The position numbers and the translations under genes were made by a program. The notes under the pieces were generated by a model. It was not told where the DNA came from. It worked only from the letters and a program-made list of their open reading frames with translations, and ran no database searches. A stretch of 64,000 bases of DNA from Bondarzewia mesenterica (Eukaryota > Basidiomycota > Agaricomycetes > Russulales > Bondarzewiaceae), in contig SGPL01000045.1 of NCBI GenBank assembly GCA_004802705.1, positions 16,602 to 80,601 of the forward strand, given 5' to 3'. Shown here in pieces: positions 55,650-64,000 of the stretch (positions are counted from its first letter, which is position 1; each line of letters starts with the position of its first letter).

Positions 55650-58392
55650 ATGTCTTCAGGATGGTCACAACTGCAAATTCCCGACTCTTTCAAGGAGCCG
55701 TTTACTGATTATTCGCGCTGGAGGCTACGCGACACAGACGACGGGAGGCATGTGTGGGATTACCTCCAGACGGACGAGGAAAACGCGGCTCGACCGCAGA
55801 CGGATGCAGACAAGTATTACCTGGGAATCCCTCTTGTGCGTTGGGTTGCTTTGCATCTCTGGCATGTTTCTGATTGCTTCGTATCGTAGAACTTACCGCC
55901 TCTGCCCACACCCAAGTCCCCGCTGGAGTCAGCTCGGAATGGTTACACTTTCTACAAGAAGTTGCAGTCGTCCGACGGTCATTGGGCGGGCGAGTACGGT
56001 GGTCCAATGTTCCCGCTCCCGGGTCTGGTCATCGGGTCGTACGTCACGGGCATGACTTTCCTTGACGTGGAGAGGCTAGAGATGATCCGCTATGTCTTGA
56101 ATCACGCACACCCGGAAGATGGTGGGTGGGGCTTGTACGCGTCCGTTTGTTTCTAGGTCGAATTGTTGTACTGACGCGCTCAGGCATATTGAGGGAAATT
56201 CAACCGCGTTCGGTACTTCAATAAACTATGTCGCACTGAGGCTTCTTGGTGTTTCGGCTGAGCACCCAGCTATGGTGAAAGCCCGTGCGACGCTACATAG
56301 ACTCGGTATGTCATTTGATCCCGTCTCATAGACCAGAATTTAGATATGTGGTAGGTGGTGCCGCCGCGTCTCCGTCATGGGGGAAATTCTGGTTGTCCAT
56401 CCTCAACGTGTATGATTGGGATGGCAACAATCCCATCCCACCGGAACTTTGGTACGTCGCTCGCGTTTCGACTGGCCTACATTTTTTTTGACACAAAGTT
56501 TGTAGGATTCTCCCCGAGTGGCTCCCGTTCCATCCGTGGCGGTGGTGGATCCACGTCCGCACACTGTACGTGCCTATGAGCTACCTCTATGGCATTCGAT
56601 TCAAAGCTGAGGAAGATGACCTCATCCGCTCACTTCGTCAAGTGTGTAGATGCTAGCTACATATTTCACATTTCTGACTGTCAAATTTATAGGAACTTTA
56701 TACGCAGCCGTATGAGACAGTTGACTGGCCTGCGCAGCGGAACAACGTCTCCGAGGTTGATCTCTACTCGCCGCACAGCGGTCTGTTTGACTTCCTCAAC
56801 GTCATTCTTGGGATGTACGAGCAATGCACTATCCCTCCCGTCCGCCACGCAGGACTCGCCGCGGCCTACAATCTGATTGTACTCGAGGATGAGAACACCG
56901 GTTACCAAACACTTGGACCGGTGTCCAAAATGATGAACGCCATCGCGCGGTACCACGTCGATGGACCGGAAAGCGAGTCGTACCGTCAACACGAGGAAAA
57001 GCGGAAAGACTTTATGTGGCTCAATGGAGAAGGCATGATGATGTGCGGGACGAACGGAAGTCAGCTTTGGGACATCGGGTTCATCGCGCAGGCGTTAGTT
57101 GATACCGGGCTCGCGGGTGAAGAGGAGAACAGGGAGAGTCTTGTCAAGGCTCTAGGGTGGTTGGACCAATGTCAGATTCAGGAGAATCCGAAGCATTTCA
57201 AGACCAGTCATCGACATAGGACCAAGGGTGCTTGGCCGTTCAGCACGAAGGAGCAGGGATACACAGTCAGCGACTGTACAGGCGAGGGGTTGAAGTCGGT
57301 CATATATCTGCAAAATCATCTAGAGCGAGTGCTTCGATTTTTCTTTGGAAAACCCCTGTCAATTGACTTTCAAATATAGTTTCACGCCCGAACTTGTTTC
57401 GGAACGCCGGCTATGTGATGCGGTGGATACGCTGCTCACGATGCAAAATCCCGACGGCGGCTTCGCCAGTTATGAGCTCATCAGAGGACCATGCTGGCTC
57501 GAAAAGCTCAACGCAGCGGAGGTATTCGGTATGACCCTCTATACTGGTAGCTCTCCTCGTGCATGCGTCCTAATTCTGTGACAGGCAACATCATGATTGA
57601 GTACGAATATCCTGAATGCACCACTTCAGTCATCACCTCCCTCTCCATCTTCCGTAAACAATGGCCTGACTACCGGTCAGCAGAGATTGAGTGAGTGTAG
57701 CCTTTGTTCCTTTATGATATGTAGGGGACAGTTTCTAACTATCTTTCAGGAAAACGATCCAAGGAGCGATCAGGTATCTACACAACGCGCAAAAGCCTGA
57801 AGGCGGCTGGGTTGGTTCGTGGGGCATTTGCTTCACGTATGCCACGATGTTCGCACTCGAGAGCCTCTCGCTTGTCGGTGAGACGTACGAGACGAGCTCG
57901 TCTGCACGCAGGGCCTGCGATTTCTTGATTGGCAAGCAGCGGGCCGATGGCGGGTGGGGCGAGTCCTACAAGGTCTGTGCTTTCCCGAGATTATGATTCT
58001 CAAGCAGTACTTAGCTCGATAAACTGTAGACATGCGAGATTGGAATCTGGACAGACCATAAAGATACACAAGTCGTCGGAACGTGCTGGGCAGCGATGGC
58101 ACTCATGTACGCCAGGTACCCAGATCCGGAGCCTATCGCTAAAGCGGTCAAGCTCGTCATGTCTCGGCAATTACCTGTATGCATTTTACCTTTTCTTGTT
58201 GATTTTGCTATACGCTGAACAGTATTTATGTAGGACGGTTCCTGGCCGCAGGAAGCCATCGAAGGCGTGTTCAACAAGAGCTGTGCTATTTCGTACCCCA
58301 ACTTCAAGTTCTCATTTACTATATGGATGCTAGGCAAGGCCCAGAAGTATTTGCGGGAAAGAAAAGTGTCGGACTTGGTCACAAGCGCATAG
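55650..58392 (+). CDS. ERG7: Lanosterol synthase (oxidosqualene cyclase)
   Basis: Cyclises 2,3-oxidosqualene to lanosterol in ergosterol synthesis, at the ER or lipid droplets. Starts [20 protein letters not shown]. Recognisable blocks: [120 protein letters not shown] and [20 protein letters not shown], then QW repeats ([49 protein letters not shown]). The catalytic acid sits in DCTGE where the usual motif is DCTAE. It ends [20 protein letters not shown]. About eleven exons; the first ends at 55835 and joins an exon starting at 55890. Confidence 0.96.
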
Positions 58393-58575
58393 ATTCATCG
58401 CTAACATACATCTCCCGTCGCGCGTCTGGCTACCCTTCGTGATACTTCGTGGACTTGGACTTGTTCGGTGTTTTGCACAGGTTTTCACATCTCTCATTAG
58501 TCCTCATTGAAGACGTTACTTGTCTCATGGTATACCCTTAACTTCAACTAGTAGTACAATTTGCTGCAGAACTTA

Positions 58576-59650
58576 TCACATCGTCAAGATGCGCTTAATA
58601 ACATCCTCCGCCCATTCCTCCCCTTCTCCAGATGAAAGTGCCCACAATGGGGCTGATATGGTTGTGCCCCTTTGCGAGAATGTACTCTCCTGTCGTCCAG
58701 CCGCCCTTTCCACCACCAATTTCGGTCAATCGCTTCTCTAGCACTGCTCTAAAATCGACACAGCTATCCCGTATATTGCTCGGATCGCGTTCGGCCTCGA
58801 CATACAGCAGCTCTGGAAGGTTTTTCAACTGCTCGTCCGGAGCATTCTCTAGCAAGCCAAGAGGCTCCTTCTCGCGAGTTTCGTCCTCGGTTCCGTAGAG
58901 TCGCCGCAGAACTGGCATCTTCGCCGCGTTCGTCTTGAAATGGTATAGACATCCTGCCAATACGGCCGCTCTGATGCGCGGCAGGAGGGTGCGACTCTCG
59001 TCGAACTGCGGCGCAAGCATGACGGAGAGGGAGTAAATCGCGCCGGCCGAATGGCCCAGGACGAATATGCGGTCCACGTCCGGGTCGGCGCCGTCTGTGG
59101 AGGGGCGGAGAGCGCCCGCGTTTTGCACGACCCAGGATATGGCGTCCCGCACGTCCTCGGCGGGTTCGGGGAACCGTGCGGGCGGAACCAGGCGGTAGTC
59201 TGGGATGATGGTGAGTAGGCCGCGCGAGGCGAAGAACGCGCCAACGTTTTTATAGCCGAGATCGAGGGGCGCTGGGAAGATGCGCGAGCCGGTGTTGAAC
59301 CCGCCGCCGTATATGAAGAACAGGATTGGAGTTTTCTTGTCGGGTGAGGTGGGTGTGGAGGGGAAGTACACGTCTAACTAGGTGGGACAAGGCATAGTAC
59401 GTTTGCGTTTGCTTTATTTCAGGTGGATCCTGGTGTGAATGAATTCACCTGGTGACGGTCAGTAGCACCGTACTTGAACGTCTTCCTGGGGACTGCTTCA
59501 ATGCTCGCCCTCCTCGCTTCCAACAACTCCATGAACGCATGCTGAGCTGGTATTTGTTAGTCTTTCCTTCAACAGTCCAGAAAGTGCCTACGCACTGGGC
59601 TCAAGAACGACAGGAATCGCCGTTTCGGTCAAGGTAGCTATCACCTCCAT
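58576..59650 (-). CDS. Alpha/beta-hydrolase (BD-FAE / HSL-like) with C-terminal frameshift
   Basis: An esterase-like hydrolase. Probable start MEVIATLTETAIPVVLEPSA (ATG at 59650), then HAFMELLEARRASIEAVP and KTFKYGATDRHQ joined by introns to DVYFPSTPTSPDKK. The core has the oxyanion motif ILFFIYGGGFNTGS, IIPDYRLVPPARFPEPAEDV, DAISWVVQNAG and the nucleophile elbow FVLGHSAGAIYSLSVM, with catalytic His in KGHNHISPIV. As written, the frame then goes to a nonsense tail and stops at 58595. Dropping one G of the GGG at 58641-58643 gives ALSSGEGEEWAEDVIKRIL, a family-like ending, with a stop at 58576. A missing or extra base is therefore likely. The substrate is unknown. Confidence 0.82.
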
Positions 59651-60026
59651 CTAGATATGTGCTAGGGTACCAAGGGTATATAGGGTTGCCTCTGGCAGGC
59701 CTTGTCCTTTTATCTCCCATGTCGTCGATGCTGACGGCAAGTCCACCATGAATGGACATACTATCTCATGTATTCTGTGAAGCTCTGTCAGCTTCCCAGA
59801 CTGACGCCGAACAAGTTCCCACCTCGTCCTTGTTCCCATTTGCAATACACCCTACAGCGGTGTTCGAAGGAATTGAGAATAATCGCGATTTGTCACAGCC
59901 TTACACGCGTGCATAAAGTATATCTTTTGAACCAGTCAATTCTTCTATCCGATGATTCACATGGTCTACATGGATATAGGAAATACTTTACAACAATAAT
60001 GGGTTTATCAATTTTGAGGCAGGACT
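59651..60026. other. Intergenic, hydrolase promoter and SET gene terminator
   Basis: 376 bases between two minus-strand genes; no element or gene recognised. Confidence 0.4.
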
Positions 60027-60905
60027 TCACGTTGGTTTGCATCCACAACGACTGCGATCATCTCCGCGAGCGGCGAATCCAAAGCCGCACGTGGAACAGT
60101 TCCGTGTCGCCGGAGCTTTTGTAGAACCGATGTCGGTGGAAGTCGACGAATTGCCGCGCTCGGCGACGCTCGCCAGGATCCATGGACTAACGAATTTACG
60201 AGCGAGGAGTTGTTCTTTCGTCAAGTGAGCGGCGCCTTGGATCCGCTTCAAACACGACTGCAAGTGAGATCGATGATTAGATTAGCATCCTTGGGAATAT
60301 GGCTACGACAAAGGGTGAGTTGGTGCGATACGCACAGGAGCACCGCAGCGGCAGTCGAATGGCTGATCCATATCCCATTCAGTGCTGGGGTAGAAGAAAG
60401 TGACTGTCATGAGATACAGGAAATTTCAGCGGTTATATGTGCATCGATTATCAGATGACGTACGGGCTTCTCCAGAACGGATCGGCTCCAAAGCACGGGC
60501 GTGCCATTTGGTCTCGTCGGGAGAGGACATGTCGAACGCAACGTTAGGCTGGCATGAGTGATTCACTTGAGATATTGCAGTTAGACGCTTGAAGATACAA
60601 TTACGAAGGGCAAAACCCCCCCTCCTACCATAGACAAGATCGGAATTCAACTCGATGTGATCGTCGTCATTAGGACCACATTGTACGGAGGTGTAGGCCT
60701 TGGGTGCCTTGGTGAGACCCTCGAGGTACGCCATAATCTCGCCTTCATCAAAATCCTACCATGAATCAGACAAAATCTAGATCGCAGATCGCACAATTCA
60801 GCTCACCTTGACTGCAATTAGGGCAGAAGTGTACTCTCCCGGCCTGAAGTCGACGGAGAAGAGGCCAGGGTGAGACGGAGAATAGGATTCCTGCGCTGGT
60901 TTCAT
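60027..60905 (-). CDS. Small SET-domain protein (putative lysine methyltransferase)
   Basis: Begins MKPAQESYSPSHPGLFSVDF, RPGEYTSALIAVKDFDEGEI and MAYLEGLTKAPKAYTSVQCG, followed by a short SET core: VNHSCQPNVAFDMSSPDETK carries the NHSCxPN motif for S-adenosylmethionine and the knot, then WHARALEPIRSGE. The next exon gives LTFFYPSTEWDMDQPFDCRC, a post-SET-like Cys cluster, then AAHLTKEQLLARKFVSPWIL. The tail adds NCSTCGFGFAARGDDRSRCG, with more cysteines. Five or so exons. The usual long pre-SET region is absent; this is a compact SET type common in Agaricomycetes. Substrate (histone or other) unknown. Confidence 0.8.
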
Positions 60906-61451
60906 TTCACAATATTGCTGAAAGGGAGACTTTGATGCTGGCCGGACGGCCAAGTACTTATATGCGGGGGAGGTAGTTCCGCATGAAAATCACGGGTAAA
61001 TTCGTAAATCGGAGGGCACCGACGACGATACAGGGGCGGGTGAACCCAACGGACGAGGTCGGCGGTCAGTGGTCAGATGAGGCTCGAGCCAAGGCCATCG
61101 ATTTGTGCAACTGCGCACAGATCCTCGAAAAATATTGCTCGCAGGTCAAAACATTGTCCATAGTATAGCAGATGTGCATCTGAGCACGACAAACATCCGG
61201 TTCATGAACCCGGCACAAAAATCGATGCACGGCGCACGTTGCGCACACGGCGAAAGCAAAGCCTGTGAGACCCCAGATACTGCATCCACTAGTTCCAAGA
61301 GTCCCGACGTGATCTGAGTCTGAACTTTAAATAACTGTAAGGACGAAACTCAAACGCGCCAGAGCACACAAGTCTCAACCGAAAAAAGCCGTTCACGACA
61401 ACCGACACTCCTCAAGACACCCACCACTCCTCCAACTCTCACGTACTCGAG
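60906..61451. promoter_or_regulatory. Divergent promoter region, SET gene / RPL30
   Basis: 546 bases between divergent ATGs. The RPL30 side has tttaaataact near 61327-61337 (TATA-like, about 115 bases before the ATG) and a CA/CT-rich leader, as usual for ribosomal-protein genes. Confidence 0.45.
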
Positions 61452-61995
61452 ATGGCCCCCACCAAAAAGTCCAAGAACGCGAAATCCACCGAGTCCATCG
61501 CCGCCCGTCTCGCGCTCGTCGTGAAGTCCGGCAAGTACAGCCTTGGGTACAAGTCTGCGCTGAAGCAGATGCGCAATGGCAAAGGTGCGTCGAATTTCCA
61601 TCCGACTCTCCCGCGGGGCTGGAGCATGAGGCTGAGAAGGTCCCTGTGCTGATATCTCTTCTTCCTTTTACCCTCTACTGTCGCACTCTTCATTTTGTGG
61701 CGCATTGCTCTGTGTGATCTATAGCCAAGCTCATTTTGATTGCTGGCAACTGCCCCCCTCTGCGCAAGTCCGAGATTGAGTACTATGCCATGCTCTCTAA
61801 GACGACGGTTCACCACTTTGCTGGTACCAACGTCGCCCTTGGCACCGCTGCGGGCAAGCTTTTTCGTGTGGGGTGAGTTTTGCTTACCGTATTTTGAGGC
61901 ACTGGGCAATTACTGACTGTCCTCATTTTAGTGTCATGACCATCACCGATCCCGGTGACAGCGATCTCCTTGCCGTGGCGGAGAGCACCGCATAA
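61452..61995 (+). CDS. RPL30: 60S ribosomal protein eL30
   Basis: A large-subunit cytosolic ribosomal protein of the L7Ae-related fold. Exons 61452-61584, 61725-61872 and 61932-61995 sum to 345 nt, 114 residues. Starts [20 protein letters not shown], then [40 protein letters not shown] and [20 protein letters not shown], ending with [10 protein letters not shown]. Length and all blocks match the family. In yeast L30 binds its own pre-mRNA to limit splicing; intron 1 (140 nt) is the longest clear intron in the window, but no such structure was verified. Confidence 0.97.
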
Positions 61996-62193
61996 AAGGC
62001 TGCTCTACGGGGCTTTGGGACGTCTGTATGTTTTGCAGTATCAGTTTATGACTAGGCATCATCATGAGCATTATTTGCCGCTTTATCTTCGCGGTCCCAT
62101 GCAGTTGAGAAATTTGTTTGAGCTTATCGCCAATCGCCATGGGTTCATCGAGCATAACTTATGAAGTAGCAATCATAAAATACAGTCCCAGTT

Positions 62194-63951
62194 CTACAAC
62201 AACGATGGAGACATCTCGAAGACGGCCTTAGGTCCTCGTTCTGTATAGTCAGCCTTCGAGATGAAGTTCTTGCCATTAGGATCGTGGAAGGTGATTTTGG
62301 CAACGATGGTGGATCCAAGGAAGGCGGCCAAACCATCGCCCTTCTCTCTGAATTCTGCGAAGTAATCGGGCACTTTGACGAGGCGTATATGTCGCGGCTG
62401 CACATCATTCTGCTGGTCGGGATTGCTCAAAATATATGTTGAGAGACGTGACTGCAGCGCCGGCCCAACACCTAGAATACAATGAGCCTTCACTTGGACA
62501 GCAGTCGTATTTAGCTTACCCTTAACATAGGCAGTGACCTCTCCAGTGACGAACAGACCTGCCCATATATATTGCCGCTGGTCCACCTCCGTGATGCCCA
62601 CCGCATGTCCTACTGCATTCTGCAAAGGCAACAACAACCCTTCACTCTCTCCCTTTTTATAATCGTCTCCCAAGACGTTCAACAAATTGGGTTCAAAGAG
62701 AGGTTCACAAAGCCTATGCCGCTCTTTGCCCAGCGTAACTTCCTTCCCACGGAAGTCGACCGCGACGAGGTCGAGCGCCTCGATCTCCTTAGCGCGAGCT
62801 TGCTCCGCAGCGCTGGCCTTCGCGTTCGCGCGTTTTTTCATCCCGCTCTCGATAACAGCCCTTTCTTTCCCTGCTACGAGGACGGCGGCGATGTCCGTCA
62901 CGCCTTCGTCCTCGATCTCACGCGCAGCGTCGCCGTCTAAGGGTACCTTGATGAGCCCGTCGCGCCAGACCTGACGCGCGAGCGCGAGGAGGGTCTCGGC
63001 GAGGGCGTCGGGCGCGAGAGGGTTGTCTGGTGGGGAGAGCGTGGACATGACGGAGGTGTTGGAGCGGAGGAGGTGTGCGAGGAAGAGTTCGCAGTCGTGC
63101 ATGCCGAGGCAGATGGTCGTGCGCGCAGTGGTGACCGGAAAGCCGTCATAGACGGGCGTCACGTCCGTGCGGGTGGTGCCGATGTCGACGACGATACCGC
63201 TGAGGGCGTTGGCGGCGTAGATCTGTGCCATGGAGCGGTCGAGGAGGCTGAAGGCGGCGACGTTGAAGCGCTCGAAGAAGACTTGGCAGGTGCGTTCGTA
63301 TGCGTCGCGCGAAAGGCCTGGAAATATTGAGAGGAGAACGGGAGATTCGTTTTGGACGCGTCGGAGTTGGAGGCTGGTAAAGAGGATGTATTTCCTAGAT
63401 AGATGGTTTCGAAAGTTAGATTTATAGAAAAGGGAGGGCTTTTCTTTTAAGGTTAAGGTGAGATGCGCAGGCAGGCGTACCAGAGTGCTTCTGCTTGAAT
63501 CCAGTCATGAATTTGTCCGTCTGCAAAAGGCCACGAAATGATGAGGTCCTGTCCTGCAGCAAGAGCTTCGTCGAGCTGAGGTCCAACGAGATAGTCCGTC
63601 ACCTTCGCTGGTGCAATAGGATAGGATTGGGGGATGATGGACGCGGCACGACTCGTCGACGCGGACGGTTGGGCATCCAGGGCATCGCCTAGTCTATTAG
63701 CTGAGAGTTTTCCATTTGTGTAGGCTGAAGGTTGTGGGTCTGGGACCACCCCGCTACGGATGCCCACACGCGCTTGGATCTCCTGCAAAAGTTGTCACCG
63801 GGTGTTCTGGGTTGGCCTGTTGAGATGTAAGGGCGGTACGTACGACGCTGGGTGCGCGCAATACATCATGTATACCGAGGCCAGCGCGGATGTAAGTTTT
63901 GCTGGTTTCGATTATTACAATGCTCGAGTCGCGGAACGCGATGTTGCTCAT
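62194..63951 (-). CDS. ARP9: Actin-related protein 9 (SWI/SNF-RSC subunit)
   Basis: An actin-fold subunit of chromatin remodellers. Starts MSNIAFRDSSIVIIETSKTY, IRAGLGIHDVLRAPSV, then (after an intron) EIQARVGIRSGVVPDPQPSA, DYLVGPQLDEALAAGQDLII, LFTSLQLRRVQNESPVLLSI, FFERFNVAAFSLLDRSMAQI and YAANALSGIVVDIGTTRTDV (phosphate loop). TARTTICLGMHDCELFLAHL, LDLVAVDFRGKEVTLGKERH, FEPNLLNVLGDDYKKGESEG and WAGLFVTGEVTAYVKG follow, then GVGPALQSRLSTYIL and HIRLVKVPDYFAEFREKGDG. Several canonical actin ATP residues are diverged, as known for Arp9. The last intron (62472-62519, 48 nt) is in frame and open, so its retention would also yield protein. Confidence 0.93.
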
Positions 63952-64000
63952 GGTTTGCGCGAGGTNGNGNTTNGCGATTNGNTNNGCGTACNNGGTTNCT
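63952..64000. other. N-rich window end
   Basis: About ten Ns in the last 36 bases; this is the 5' flank of ARP9 and cannot be interpreted. Confidence 0.9.

Noticed and set aside
1..64000. CRISPR arrays, prokaryotic operons, integrated virus or complete transposon
   Set aside because: No repeat-spacer arrays, no polymerase, integrase or capsid-like frames and no paired terminal repeats were seen; the intron-rich genes are eukaryotic.

Overview
This window is nuclear DNA from a filamentous basidiomycete, most likely an Agaricomycete. The genes are tightly packed and carry many spliceosomal introns, mostly 45-65 nt, with GT..AG ends. Several proteins have features I know from mushroom-forming fungi: the Zn2Cys6 factor with its C-terminal domain, a velvet factor, a TPR-CHAT protein, and an orphan family with a WPGY/IPTRDFR core. 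I identified everything by reading translations and splice signals by eye; no database was searched. Exon sums were checked for frame where stated.

Layout. 1-2.4 kb: the 5' end of a LEO1-like gene (-) diverges from an orphan nuclear-type protein (+). 2.4-9.95 kb: a long gene-poor stretch with only scattered protein-like fragments. 9.96-12.4 kb: a TPR-CHAT caspase-like protease gene. 12.4-14.7 kb: unresolved. 14.7-27 kb: MET5 sulfite reductase (+), alanine-glyoxylate aminotransferase (-), cytoplasmic dynein intermediate chain (-), SEN2 tRNA-splicing endonuclease subunit (+). 27.6-36.8 kb: Zn2Cys6 transcription factor (+), THP3-like SAC3/GANP protein (-), cytochrome c1 (-), a small CYSTM protein (-). 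38.2-45.5 kb: velvet regulator (-), TIM23 (-), mitochondrial TPR protein (+), PNK-like P-loop kinase (-), a doubtful gene (-). 45.9-54 kb: SNX41/ATG20-type PX-BAR sorting nexin (-), BFR2/AATF (-), a large acidic nuclear protein (+). 54.8-64 kb: a small hypothetical gene (-), ERG7 lanosterol synthase (+), alpha/beta hydrolase (-), SET-domain protein (-), RPL30 (+), ARP9 (-).

This is a mixed housekeeping region, not a biosynthetic cluster. Mitochondrial genes (CYT1, TIM23, the TPR protein) and gene-expression genes (LEO1, SEN2, THP3, BFR2, RPL30, ARP9) recur but do not form one pathway. The most unusual gene is the TPR-CHAT protein, which borders the gene-poor stretch and is dense with single-base Ns.

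Two quality issues matter to users. (1) Single Ns recur every few tens of bases in two blocks (about 10.55-12.84 kb and 28.08-30.90 kb). (2) At least five genes appear to need a one-base frame correction, often at a homopolymer. That points to assembly indels rather than real gene loss, although introns or true mutations are not excluded.
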